A DNA stretch of 48,217 nt, from the NCBI GenBank assembly GCA_018666555.1, contig JABIZD010000069.1, positions 1 through 48,217 on the forward strand, written 5' to 3'. The translations under genes were made by a program, and so were the position numbers. Under the pieces are notes generated by a model that searched no databases, had not been told where the DNA came from, and worked only from the letters and a program-made list of their open reading frames with translations. Below, in pieces: positions 23,701 through 32,592 of this stretch. Origin of the DNA: Gammaproteobacteria bacterium (GTDB lineage: Bacteria; Pseudomonadota; Gammaproteobacteria; Pseudomonadales; Azotimanducaceae). Within the stretch, counting starts at the first letter, position 1. Each line of letters opens with the position of its first letter.

Positions 23701-24894
23701 ATGACCGAGTTAACGCAATTTAGGAACGACACCCGGACCTGGCTTGAACAGCACTGCCCACCCAGTATCCGTAGTCGACAAAAAAACGAAGATGAAACAG
23801 TCTGGGGAGGTCGACGCGCTGAATACCCTAACCCGGAAGCAAAAACCTGGCTCGATGCCATGGCATCCAAGGGCTGGACCTGTCCAACCTGGCCCACCGC
23901 ATATGAGGGAGGAGGTCTATCAAGGGAAGAAAACACTGTCCTTCAGCAGGAATTAGCCCGCCTGAATGCCCGCTCACCGCTGACCTCTTTCGGCATCAGT
24001 ATGCTGGGTCCAATCCTGCTGGAATATGGTAGTGAAGAACAAAAGCAGGAACATCTGCCTAAGATTGTCAGGGGAGAAATTCGCTGGTGCCAGGGCTATT
24101 CTGAGCCAGGTTCCGGTTCAGACCTCGCCAGCCTACAGACGCGAGCTACCCTGAAGGGGGATCAATACCTCATAAATGGGTCAAAGATCTGGACCTCATT
24201 TGCCGACAAGGCTGACTGGATCTTTTGTCTGGTAAGAACTGATCCGACGGCATCAAAGCACATGGGCATCAGCTTTATACTATTCGATATGGAAAGCAAA
24301 GGCATTAACGCCAAACCAATTAAACTGATCTCTGGCGCATCGATTTTCTGCGAAACCTTTTTCGACAATGTTGCTGTCCCGAAAGCGAATCTAGTTGGCG
24401 AGGCCAACGCCGGCTGGACCATCGCTAAAAAGCTTCTCCAGCATGAGCGTAATATGATCAGTGGCATGGGACCGCGGGAACGAAGTAACCCCGCACATTC
24501 CCTGGCCAACCAGGCCAAACTCTATGTTGGTGAACACAATGATAAAATCGCGGACAGCCATCTGCGCGACCAAATCATCCAACTGAACCTTAACAGTCAG
24601 GCGTTTGGGTTAACCCTGCAGCGAGCATCTGCCGAATCAAAGAGCAGTGGTGGCGTCTCCCCTACCTCATCGATGTTCAAGCTCTATGGCACAGAGCAGA
24701 ACAAACAAAGGTATGACCTATTGATTAACATACTCGGTGCTCAGGGAACCGGTTGGGAAGGAGACTCATTTACAGAGCGTGAACTGAGTGTCACCCGGGA
24801 ATGGTTGCGATCAAGAGCCAATTCTATCGAGGGCGGGACCAGTGAAGTGCAGTTAAACGTGATCGCAAAACAGGTTTTAAAACTTCCTGATTAG
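23701..24894 (+). CDS. Acyl-CoA dehydrogenase family protein
   Basis: 397-residue FAD enzyme that desaturates acyl-CoA and feeds electrons to ETF. N-terminal helical domain, then the FAD/substrate motif WCQGYSEPGSGSDLASL, the beta-domain (LINGSKIWTSFADKADWIF), and the C-terminal helical domain ending SRANSIEGGTSEVQLNVIAKQVLKLP (shown in part). The WLRSRANSIEGGTSEVQ segment is typical of the ACAD class found in sterol and branched-acid degradation clusters. The position of the catalytic base is not certain from sequence alone. It is consistent with the ETF and ETF-QO genes in this window. Confidence 0.9.
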   Translation: MTELTQFRNDTRTWLEQHCPPSIRSRQKNEDETVWGGRRAEYPNPEAKTWLDAMASKGWTCPTWPTAYEGGGLSREENTVLQQELARLNARSPLTSFGISMLGPILLEYGSEEQKQEHLPKIVRGEIRWCQGYSEPGSGSDLASLQTRATLKGDQYLINGSKIWTSFADKADWIFCLVRTDPTASKHMGISFILFDMESKGINAKPIKLISGASIFCETFFDNVAVPKANLVGEANAGWTIAKKLLQHERNMISGMGPRERSNPAHSLANQAKLYVGEHNDKIADSHLRDQIIQLNLNSQAFGLTLQRASAESKSSGGVSPTSSMFKLYGTEQNKQRYDLLINILGAQGTGWEGDSFTERELSVTREWLRSRANSIEGGTSEVQLNVIAKQVLKLPD

Positions 24895-24944
24895 ACATAT
24901 TGTGCTACCGGCGCTTGCAAACCAGTCACGGCTGATCAAGCAGA

Positions 24945-25877
24945 TTAGCTAAAGGGTAAATTCCGATAATCCACGTTGCCTCCCGTCAAGACCACGCCTA
25001 TCTTCTTACCGACAAAAGTCTCTCGGTGAGCCATGATTGCAGCTAATACCACTGCACTACTGGGCTCCACCAATTGCTTCAAATACCGCCAGATTAGCTC
25101 CATCGCAATAATGATCTGCGCCTCGCTGACCAGCAAGATGTCTTCTGCACCACCCTTGATAATCTCAAAATTCATCTCACCTAAGGTCGTCAACAGGCCG
25201 TCACACAACGTATCAGGTTGGTGTTCCATTACCCGGACACCCGTTCGCAATGATCGATGTGCATCGTCGGCCTTTTCAGGTTCTGCACCATATACCTCGA
25301 CCCTAGCATTTGCTGCCAGAATTACACCTGCCAACAGACCACCCCCACCCACAGGAACCATCATTGAATCCAGGTCAGGAACCTGAACCATTAGCTCAAG
25401 CCCTGCAGTACCCTGACCTGCAATAATGAGCGGATCATCAAAGGGCGGAACTTCCACAGCTCCGGTCTGCAATCGGACTTCCTCAAGCCTGGTTGCCCTG
25501 GCTGCAAGGGAATTATCACAGGTAATGAGTTGTCCACCATAATGGGCAATAGCTTCCTTTTTCAGAGGGTTAGCAGATTCCGGCACAACAATAAAGGATG
25601 GGATCTGCCGTAGCCCAGCTGCCCTGGCCAGAGCAGCGCCGTGATTCCCCGATGAATGTGTGCATACGCCATTTTGGAGTGCTTCCAGAGCATGGGCAAA
25701 AACCGCATTGACAGCCCCTCTACTTTTAAACGCACCTGCCTTCTGAAGATGGTCACACTTGAAAAAAACCCGGCAGCCAGCCAGCTCATCGATAGTTACA
25801 CTGGTCATAACAGGTGTTACATGACAGTGCGGACGAATCCTTTGCGCGGCTAATTCAACATCAGGTAAGCCAATCAT
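24945..25877 (-). CDS. PLP-dependent threonine/serine dehydratase family protein
   Basis: 310-residue fold-type II PLP enzyme. The PLP lysine is in KAGAFKSRGAVNA, SSGNHGAALARAA binds the substrate carboxylate, PVGGGGLLAGV is the phosphate glycine loop, and LTGGNVD is the C-terminal signature. The size and lack of an ACT domain fit a catabolic threonine dehydratase, a serine racemase-like or a hydroxyaspartate dehydratase-like enzyme; these cannot be separated here. It starts five bases after the LLM oxidoreductase stop, so the two are co-transcribed. Confidence 0.87.
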   Translation of the reverse strand: MIGLPDVELAAQRIRPHCHVTPVMTSVTIDELAGCRVFFKCDHLQKAGAFKSRGAVNAVFAHALEALQNGVCTHSSGNHGAALARAAGLRQIPSFIVVPESANPLKKEAIAHYGGQLITCDNSLAARATRLEEVRLQTGAVEVPPFDDPLIIAGQGTAGLELMVQVPDLDSMMVPVGGGGLLAGVILAANARVEVYGAEPEKADDAHRSLRTGVRVMEHQPDTLCDGLLTTLGEMNFEIIKGGAEDILLVSEAQIIIAMELIWRYLKQLVEPSSAVVLAAIMAHRETFVGKKIGVVLTGGNVDYRNLPFS

Positions 25878-25882
25878 GATCG

Positions 25883-26734
25883 TTAACCAATTAATTTTTC
25901 AGCTAATTCAGACATCCCTTTCAGCGGATCGGCTCCAAGCGCAAACAAAGGCACAACCATGCGCTCCACCCCCAGGTCTTGATATGCATCTATCTGCTCC
26001 TGTTGAGTCTGCCCCGACCACATAATGGAAATTTCAATTTCGTTATAGTCCCTGTCAATTAGATCACACTGCTTGCGGATTTCGTCCAGGTGGCGAGCCA
26101 GTTCCGCTAAGTCACTGGTTGGGGCAAACCACCCATTACCATATAAAGCAATGCGCTCATGTATCTTACCTTTGGAGCCACCCATGATTACCGGCAGTGG
26201 GTCCTGCATGGGCATTGGATAGCTCTTAAAACCGCTCCAGTTCAAAAATTCGCTCTGGTGCTCAACCACTTCACCCGACCAGACTTTTCGCATGCCCTGA
26301 AGATAGTCATCAAATCGAGCACCACGCCTTTCAAAGGGCACGCCAAGTGCCGCAAATTCTTCCTCCAACCAGCCAATACCAACGCCAAGCATAAAGCGTC
26401 CGTTTGAAAGCAAGTCGAGGCTGGCGCTCTGTTTTGCTACATACATGGGATTAGCCTGGGACAGGATGTTTACACCCGTACCAAGTCTGATTTTCTCGGT
26501 AGCTGCTGCAATAAAACTCAGGGCAATCAATGGGTCGATGAAGTTAACATCCGGACTCCCACCCATCTTGCCGGAAGCGCTATAGGGATACTTCGATTGA
26601 TAATCCAACGGAACGATAACATGTTCGAATGTCCAAACCGATTCGTAACCCAAACTTTCGGCTTTCTGGGCCATACCGACCATTTGCTGCATTGTGGACA
26701 CACCGAGATTGACCGGAATCAGGCCATATTTCAT
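25883..26734 (-). CDS. LLM-class (luciferase-like) oxidoreductase, F420-type
   Basis: 283-residue TIM-barrel flavin/F420 oxidoreductase. Openings MKYGLIPVNLG and LGYESVWTFEHVIVP, the central IRLGTGVNIL, SNGRFMLGVGIGWLEEEFAALGVPFERRG (read in parts) and DPLPVIMGG follow the TIGR03619-like group named F420-dependent. In proteobacteria such proteins may use FMN instead, so the cofactor is open. AAGGAA six bases upstream supports the ATG at 26734. The leader between this gene and glnS contains a 14-bp tandem repeat. Confidence 0.85.
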   Translation of the reverse strand: MKYGLIPVNLGVSTMQQMVGMAQKAESLGYESVWTFEHVIVPLDYQSKYPYSASGKMGGSPDVNFIDPLIALSFIAAATEKIRLGTGVNILSQANPMYVAKQSASLDLLSNGRFMLGVGIGWLEEEFAALGVPFERRGARFDDYLQGMRKVWSGEVVEHQSEFLNWSGFKSYPMPMQDPLPVIMGGSKGKIHERIALYGNGWFAPTSDLAELARHLDEIRKQCDLIDRDYNEIEISIMWSGQTQQEQIDAYQDLGVERMVVPLFALGADPLKGMSELAEKLIG

Positions 26735-26770
26735 GATAGTTTCCTTTGTTAATTGTTCGTTGTTCTTAGT

Positions 26771-26805
26771 GCTTTATTGTTAGCGCTTTATTGTTAGCGC
26801 TTTGC
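26771..26805. repeat. 14-bp tandem repeat between glnS and the LLM gene
   Basis: Two exact copies of GCTTTATTGTTAGC (26771-26784 and 26785-26798) are followed by a partial third. The junctions create AGCGCT palindromes. It lies in the 86-base gap between glnS and the LLM oxidoreductase. It may be slippage-generated spacer DNA; it does not look like a terminator. Confidence 0.7.
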
Positions 26806-26820
26806 TTTTTGTTACTGATT

Positions 26821-28491
26821 TTAACCATTTATCTTAGCCCAGGAGTCGCGTAAACCAACCACCTCATTAAATACAGGCACATTATCCGCTTGCTGCTCGC
26901 TGTCACGGGTAAAATAACCGACTCTTTCGAACTGGTACTGGTTACCTGGCTGGGTTTCTAACAACCAATTTTCCAGAAAACCAGAAAATTCAAGCATTGA
27001 ATCTGGGTTGATGAGATCCGTGTATTCGGCGTCACTGGCATCAGGGTATTCAACAGAAAACAGCGGCTGGAAACGCCGAAAAATGACGCCAGCTGCATTA
27101 ATACTCGATACCCAATGGATCACGCCCCGGACCTTCCGATCCGGCGGATTGACGCCTAACGTCTCGGGGTCATAACTACAGTGAAGTTCTGATATCTTAC
27201 CCATGGAGTCGACTTTCACATCATCAGCGCGTATGACGTAACCGCCCCGCAAGCGAACCTCGCCACCAAGAACCAGCCTTTTATACTTGCGGTTGGCTTC
27301 AAGCCGGAAATCCTCTCTGTCAATATACAACTCCCGTGTAAAAGGCACTGAGCGCTCGCCCATGGCTTCATTTTTTGGATGGTTCGCGACCTTCAGTGTC
27401 TCAACCTGATCCTCTGAAAAATTTGTAATGATGACTTTCAACGGATCAAGTACGGCCATTGCCCTTGGTGCATTGACCTCTAGATTTTCTCGAAGGCAGC
27501 TTTCAAGCAATGCCAATTCAACATTGTTTTCGCTTTTGGCAACGCCGATTCGCCTGCAGAAATCTCTTATGGCTGCAGGCGCGTAGCCTCGTCGCCTTAA
27601 CCCTGCCAGCGTAGGCAGGCGCGGATCATCCCAGCCTTCTACCAGGTCCTGTTCGACGAGTATCTTCATCTTCCGCTTACTCATTACCGTATATTTCAGG
27701 TTTAACCGCGAGAATTCTATCTGCTGGGGGTGAATGGGTAATTGCAACTGATCCAACACCCAATTATACAAGGGTCGATGATCTTCAAAGCCGATGTCGC
27801 AAAGTGAATGGGTAATACCTTCCAATGCATCAGAGATACAGTGTGTGTAATCATACAGGGGGTAAATACACCATTTATTACCGGTTTGATGATGCTCAAC
27901 GTGCCTTATACGGTAGATAGCAGGATCGCGCATGTTAATATTAGGGGAACTCATATCGATTTTAAGTCGCAATACGTGCGCACCATCAGCAAACGCGCCT
28001 GCACGCATATCCTCGAACATCTTCAGGTTCTCTTCTATGCTTCTATCCCGGAAGGGGCTATTTTTGCCCGCTTGCGTCAGGGTACCTCGGTACAGCCTAA
28101 TATCCTCTGCAGACAGGGAATCGACATAAGCCTTATCTTGACGGATTAAATCCACAGCAAATTCGAACAACTGTTCGAAATAATCCGATGCTTTTCTTTC
28201 CTCTGACCACTGAAAGCCTAGCCACTGGATATCCTCCCTCATGGTTCTCATGAAATCAGCATTTTCCTTGAGCGGATTAGTGTCATCAAAACGAAGATTT
28301 GTCGTGCCCACATAATCTCTTGCCAGACCAAAATTCAGGCAAATTGCCTTAGCATGGCCAATGTGCAGAAAACCATTCGGTTCAGGGGGGAACCGGGTCG
28401 ATACCCGGCCACCATTTTTACCCACTTTTAAATCTCCTTCGATAATATTGCTAATAAAATTCGAAGGGTATCGTTCAGAATCATCACTCAT
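26821..28491 (-). CDS. glnS: Glutaminyl-tRNA synthetase
   Basis: Class Ic aminoacyl-tRNA synthetase that charges tRNA-Gln in the cytoplasm. 556 residues, the usual bacterial length. The HIGH motif appears as [15 protein letters not shown] and the KMSKS-like motif as [35 protein letters not shown] (in part) and the two C-terminal beta-barrel anticodon-binding domains are present. AGGTGA six bases upstream of the ATG lies in the end of the TSUP permease gene, so the two genes are probably co-transcribed. Confidence 0.98.
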   Translation of the reverse strand: MSDDSERYPSNFISNIIEGDLKVGKNGGRVSTRFPPEPNGFLHIGHAKAICLNFGLARDYVGTTNLRFDDTNPLKENADFMRTMREDIQWLGFQWSEERKASDYFEQLFEFAVDLIRQDKAYVDSLSAEDIRLYRGTLTQAGKNSPFRDRSIEENLKMFEDMRAGAFADGAHVLRLKIDMSSPNINMRDPAIYRIRHVEHHQTGNKWCIYPLYDYTHCISDALEGITHSLCDIGFEDHRPLYNWVLDQLQLPIHPQQIEFSRLNLKYTVMSKRKMKILVEQDLVEGWDDPRLPTLAGLRRRGYAPAAIRDFCRRIGVAKSENNVELALLESCLRENLEVNAPRAMAVLDPLKVIITNFSEDQVETLKVANHPKNEAMGERSVPFTRELYIDREDFRLEANRKYKRLVLGGEVRLRGGYVIRADDVKVDSMGKISELHCSYDPETLGVNPPDRKVRGVIHWVSSINAAGVIFRRFQPLFSVEYPDASDAEYTDLINPDSMLEFSGFLENWLLETQPGNQYQFERVGYFTRDSEQQADNVPVFNEVVGLRDSWAKING

Positions 28492-28498
28492 ACATCAC

Positions 28499-29254
28499 CT
28501 AAAAAACAGCCGCTGCTGCACAACTTAACGTCACCATTATAAACAAAAACCACTTCAAGGTGGCCTGACTAACCGAAATAGCAAAACGAACACTGACAAC
28601 GGCACCTGCTACCGTACCGACAGCAAGGACCAATCCTGGTATCCAGAGTACTTGATCGCTAAGCGCAAAGATCACCAGGGCAACCAGACTCAAGGCACCA
28701 GTGCAAACCAATTTTAAAGCATTAGTGCGTACCAAATCATAACGAAGCATCCCAGCCAAAGTGGCAATTAACAGAAATCCGACGCCGGCCTGGGCAAATC
28801 CACCATAAAGTCCGGTAAAAAAAAGCCCTAGCCATGCTGATGGCGTATCCTTCAGCCCTCTGGGCAGTACCTGTTCTTCGGCAATAACCTCAGGTTTCAA
28901 CACCATCAGTAGTGCCATCAGCACCATTACCCCTAACAGCAGTGGTTTCAAGTATACATTCGGCAAAACCGAAGCAAGAATTGCGCCTAGAAGCGCCCCA
29001 AGTAAAGTGGGTAACAGGATCGGCAGTATTGCTGTCCGGTCCAGTTTTTTAGCTGAATCAAACCCTTTTACGGCTGCAGCTGATTGCAGGAAAATACCTA
29101 CACGATTAGTGCCATTAGCGAGATCCGCAGGCATACCTAGTAACATTAACGCAGGTAGCGTCAACATCGAGCCACCTCCGGCGAGAGTATTGACCACCCC
29201 ACCGAAAAATCCAGCGAAAATCAACATGCCATACCAAAAAATAACTTCCAACAC
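28499..29254 (-). CDS. TSUP (TauE/SafE) family membrane permease
   Basis: About 251-residue inner-membrane protein with seven to eight hydrophobic segments and the TSUP motif GFFGGVVNTLAGGGSMLTLPALMLLG (in part) in the first half and GLYGGFAQAGVGFLLI in the second. The family exports sulfite, sulfonates or other organic anions; the substrate is unknown. The longest ORF begins at a GTG at 29329, but its extra residues are basic and unusual. CAGGAG five bases before the GTG at 29254 makes that the better start. It is co-directional with glnS, seven bases upstream. Confidence 0.83.
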   Translation of the reverse strand: MLEVIFWYGMLIFAGFFGGVVNTLAGGGSMLTLPALMLLGMPADLANGTNRVGIFLQSAAAVKGFDSAKKLDRTAILPILLPTLLGALLGAILASVLPNVYLKPLLLGVMVLMALLMVLKPEVIAEEQVLPRGLKDTPSAWLGLFFTGLYGGFAQAGVGFLLIATLAGMLRYDLVRTNALKLVCTGALSLVALVIFALSDQVLWIPGLVLAVGTVAGAVVSVRFAISVSQATLKWFLFIMVTLSCAAAAVF

Positions 29255-29439
29255 CCATACTCCTGTCCGAAAGCGCAATTCTAGACGCCGGAAAATGAAA
29301 ATCAACGCCAATTGAAGCAGCGTCTCCACAATTTACGGTTCACCCGAGCCAAGTGAAGCCTATGGCTTCAATCTACTTGCGCCAGCAGGCAACCCATCAA
29401 CCGCCACAATCCTCCTGAAAGACCCGCAAAGCACGCCAT

Positions 29440-30363
29440 CTAGTCCGGCAATGTCACCAGGTAAACCACCCCATCCTCATTACCGACCAGCAAGCTATCA
29501 GCATCCCGCCAACTAACCGACTCAATCTGTCCCATTCCAAAGCCCGCCAGGTCAAGGGATCTAGATTGTCCTGAAAGCCACTTGTCTCCTGATTCAGGTG
29601 CAGGGAAAACAGACAACTGTCGATACCCCAGCACCGCTAACTGAGTTGCATCCGGAGATAGATCTGCTGCGGTAATGGCAAATAGACCTGGATGACTATC
29701 GATCAACACAGCCTCATTCATCTCGCCCGATGCCAGATTATCCAGTCGATACAGGTTAGCCCCTTTTTCGAAACGACTGAATCTGCCAGCCACCCTGTGC
29801 TTGGTAATCAGATAGATGTGGTTATCCAGCACAAACAGCGCCTCACTATCGTAGTGCCACTGCTTTGCCGGGAAATACTCCTGCTGAGGATACCTGAAGG
29901 CATAAAAACGTATCGACCTGGAGCTCTCGATCATCGCCGGATTAAACTCCGGGACAACATAAATACCCAGATCCCGTCTAGCATTACCATTGTTACCCGT
30001 GTCCGCTATATAGATCCAATCCTTATCTACCGCGATATCCTCCCAGTCGTAATTAACCGCCAGATTGATACGGTGTCCCGGCCACGGCTTTTTCCCTAGC
30101 TTTGATTCCTGCCCATGAAAGGAAAGGAAGGAAGGAAATAGAACCTCTCCCTGCCCATTTACAGCGAACAACCGAGCAGTATCCCCGCTATCGTTATGAA
30201 GCCAGTAAACATCACTGAAGCGCTTACTCTTTACCATGCCACTCATTTCGGAAATGGGATCAAAATCAAGCTCATACAACTTTTCGACCTGCCACTGCTC
30301 GGCGTGACTATAAGAAAGGAAAAAAGCCAGTATTAAGCCCGGTAATAAGTATGGTTTCTTCAT
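29440..30363 (-). CDS. Secreted propeller-like hypothetical protein
   Basis: 307 residues with a clear signal peptide (MKKPYLLPGLILAFFLSYSHA, cleavage before EQW). The mature part shows repeated strands of propeller type: SEMSGMVKSKRFSDVYWLHNDSGD, YDWEDIAVDKDWIYIADTGNNG, HYDSEALFVLDNHIYLITKHR (each in part), ending DSLLVGNEDGVVYLVTLPD. The HNDSGD and DWEDIA blocks recur in uncharacterised periplasmic proteins. I cannot name an activity. The ATG at 30363 is preceded by AGGAG at a six-base spacing. Divergent from DAHP synthase. Confidence 0.78.
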   Translation of the reverse strand: MKKPYLLPGLILAFFLSYSHAEQWQVEKLYELDFDPISEMSGMVKSKRFSDVYWLHNDSGDTARLFAVNGQGEVLFPSFLSFHGQESKLGKKPWPGHRINLAVNYDWEDIAVDKDWIYIADTGNNGNARRDLGIYVVPEFNPAMIESSRSIRFYAFRYPQQEYFPAKQWHYDSEALFVLDNHIYLITKHRVAGRFSRFEKGANLYRLDNLASGEMNEAVLIDSHPGLFAITAADLSPDATQLAVLGYRQLSVFPAPESGDKWLSGQSRSLDLAGFGMGQIESVSWRDADSLLVGNEDGVVYLVTLPD

Positions 30364-30665
30364 TATCAACTCCTATGAGTGCGAATTTTACCTGCTTCTC
30401 TCCGTTTGAAGAAAAAGGACTTGCGTTTCAGCAATCCAAGGCTATTATTGCTGCCTTACGCCAGACTAACACTTTAGAACCGACTCATGATCTCTTCTAG
30501 CCACCACATTAACGCAGGCCAGGCCTGTTGGATATCGGCTTACCTATTTTTCAAATCATAAAGCTCGAATCGGCTTCAGGCGAATACCCTGCCTTCATGA
30601 AACTTGCAAGGCGAATCTGCCCTCAAGATCTATAAGTCAGTCTCTAAGTAACGGGAATAAAAATC
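30364..30665. other. Divergent intergenic region, no clear feature
   Basis: About 300 bases between the secreted protein (minus) and DAHP synthase (plus). A 41-codon ORF from 30375 has five Phe codons but no ribosome-binding site and no terminator hairpin after it. I saw no convincing operator, riboswitch or attenuator. GGGAA near 30651 is the DAHP synthase ribosome-binding site. Confidence 0.5.
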
Positions 30666-31766
30666 ATGAGTGATATGAAGCTTGATGACCTAAACGTTTT
30701 GAACGAGGAACCCTTGATCAGTCCTAACGACCTGAAGAAGCAGGTAATCGCATCACAAAAAGCCTTGCACACTGTTGCTGAGGGGAGAAAAGCGATTAAG
30801 GCCATCCTAAATAGAACAGACCATCGACTCATGATTGTGGTCGGACCCTGCTCTATACATGATTACAAATCCGCTATCGAGTATGCTACTCGATTAAAAG
30901 ATTTATCAGCCCGGGTATCTGACAACCTGCTCCTGGTCATGCGCGTATATTTTGAAAAACCGCGGACCACGGTAGGCTGGAAAGGTTTTCTAAATGATCC
31001 AAAAATGGATGATTCCTTCAATATTGCCGACGGCCTGGCACTTGGCCGTCAACTGTTGATTGACCTGACTGAGATCGGTCTTCCAACAGCCACTGAGGCA
31101 CTAGACCCAGTCTCACCACAGTATCTCCAGGATCTCATCTGCTGGAGCGCAATTGGCGCGCGAACTGCCGAGTCACAGACTCATCGTGAAATGGCAAGCG
31201 GACTCTCATCTGCGGTCGGATTCAAAAATGGCACTGATGGCAGCTTGGATGTCGCCATCAATGCCTTGAAATCAGTATCTGCACCGCACCGTTTTCTCGG
31301 TATCAATCACAGTGGCGAAGTCGCTATTATCCATACCAGGGGTAACCGTCATGCCCATATAGTCCTTAGAGGCGGCGCAGACGGCCCCAATTATGAAGCT
31401 GGCAGGGTAGCCACTTGTGAGCAACAGCTTAGCGCAGCGGATGTAACCGCTAACATCATGATCGACTGCAGCCATGCAAACTCTGCAAAGGACCATAACC
31501 GGCAGACGACAGTGATGAAAAATGTCAGTGACCAAATTGTCAGCGGTAATCACTCTATCCTTGGCCTGATGGTCGAAAGTCACTTAAATGAAGGCAACCA
31601 GGCCATCCCCAAAGACCTTGCTGAGCTACAATACGGTGTGTCTGTTACTGACGCTTGTGTGGATTGGAAGACAACTGAGCAAATGCTGCTCAGCCTCAAT
31701 GATGCAGTGCAAACAGCCCTACTAAAGCGATTTCCAGCCGCTCTATCGACTCAGCAATCAGCATGA
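30666..31766 (+). CDS. 3-deoxy-7-phosphoheptulonate (DAHP) synthase, class I
   Basis: First enzyme of the shikimate pathway: PEP + erythrose 4-phosphate to DAHP. 366 residues of the AroF/G/H type. Metal and substrate motifs: VVGPCSIHD (metal Cys), MRVYFEKPRTTVGWKG, EALDPVSPQYLQDLICWSAIGART (in part), GFKNGTDG, VLRGG, MIDCSHANSAKDH, and VESHLNEGNQ with the metal Glu. The N-terminal extension carries the usual feedback-inhibition elements, but which amino acid inhibits it cannot be decided, so no isozyme symbol is given. Confidence 0.95.
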   Translation: MSDMKLDDLNVLNEEPLISPNDLKKQVIASQKALHTVAEGRKAIKAILNRTDHRLMIVVGPCSIHDYKSAIEYATRLKDLSARVSDNLLLVMRVYFEKPRTTVGWKGFLNDPKMDDSFNIADGLALGRQLLIDLTEIGLPTATEALDPVSPQYLQDLICWSAIGARTAESQTHREMASGLSSAVGFKNGTDGSLDVAINALKSVSAPHRFLGINHSGEVAIIHTRGNRHAHIVLRGGADGPNYEAGRVATCEQQLSAADVTANIMIDCSHANSAKDHNRQTTVMKNVSDQIVSGNHSILGLMVESHLNEGNQAIPKDLAELQYGVSVTDACVDWKTTEQMLLSLNDAVQTALLKRFPAALSTQQSA

Positions 31767-31782
31767 GCGAATCCAAAAAAAT

Positions 31783-32361
31783 CTAGTAATAGGCATTTTC
31801 TGTGACCGAATGATCAGTCACATCCCTGACCGCGGTCAATTCTGGAAGCTGCTCAAGTAAAGTCTTTTCGACACCGTCTTTTAAGGTCATATCGACCATT
31901 CCGCAACCTTGGCATCCGCCACCAAACTGAAGTACCGCAATATTGTCTTCTACCACCTCAACTAAACTAACCATTCCCCCATGACTTGCCAGAGATGGGT
32001 TTACCTGACTGTGCAGAAGATAATTTATGCGATCTTCAATAGGACTATCATCCGAAACTTTAGGTAATTTAGCATTAGGCGCTTTAATCGTTAATTGGCC
32101 TCCCATGCGATCTTCAGCATAATCAACCAATGCATCTTCGAGAAAACGTTCACTTTTTGCATCGATCCAGGCCGCAAAATGAGGATAGTCAACCATGATG
32201 TCATCTTCCTGCTCTTCTCCGGCCCGACAATAAGCAATACAGGTTTCGGCCATGGGCGTTCCCGGATCAGAAATGAATACCCTGATACCAACGTCACTGC
32301 CTTCCTGTTTTGACAGCAAGTCTTGCAGATATTCTTGTGCTGATATTGTAATTTCGACCAT
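31783..32361 (-). CDS. nfuA: Fe-S biogenesis protein NfuA
   Basis: 192-residue Fe-S carrier. The N-terminal degenerate A-type domain ([41 protein letters not shown] in part) is followed by a NifU C-terminal domain with the cluster-binding CxxC in [20 protein letters not shown] (in part). It receives and delivers [4Fe-4S] clusters, including under oxidative stress. The ATG at 32361 gives the usual length; a GTG four codons earlier is possible. It is convergent with DAHP synthase and divergent from metH. Confidence 0.95.
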   Translation of the reverse strand: MVEITISAQEYLQDLLSKQEGSDVGIRVFISDPGTPMAETCIAYCRAGEEQEDDIMVDYPHFAAWIDAKSERFLEDALVDYAEDRMGGQLTIKAPNAKLPKVSDDSPIEDRINYLLHSQVNPSLASHGGMVSLVEVVEDNIAVLQFGGGCQGCGMVDMTLKDGVEKTLLEQLPELTAVRDVTDHSVTENAYY

Positions 32362-32592
32362 TTTGACTTTCACTGGTTAGCTTTGAGGCTATATTACTTC
32401 AGGCTAGCCTTTTCACCAAGCCTGCGTTCGTCTTTTATCAAGGCGATGACCACGCAAGCATCTAAAAACAGCAATGACTCCGCCACTCGCTTCTCAAAGT
32501 GAGTCAATCTCATAGTCAGCACGAATCAGTTTCCCAAAGGCCGGCAAAGATAATTGTTAACATGGGCAAACTTTCTCGACACGTCTTTACCC

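Noticed and set aside
30375-30500. Phe-containing 41-codon ORF upstream of DAHP synthase as an attenuation leader peptide.
   Set aside because: No ribosome-binding site, the Phe codons are scattered, and no terminator/antiterminator hairpins follow.
32374-32592. Cobalamin, SAM or SAH riboswitch upstream of metH.
   Set aside because: No B12-box-like conserved bases or SAH-riboswitch core could be found; only a short GACT/AGTC inverted repeat near 32474-32505 is visible.
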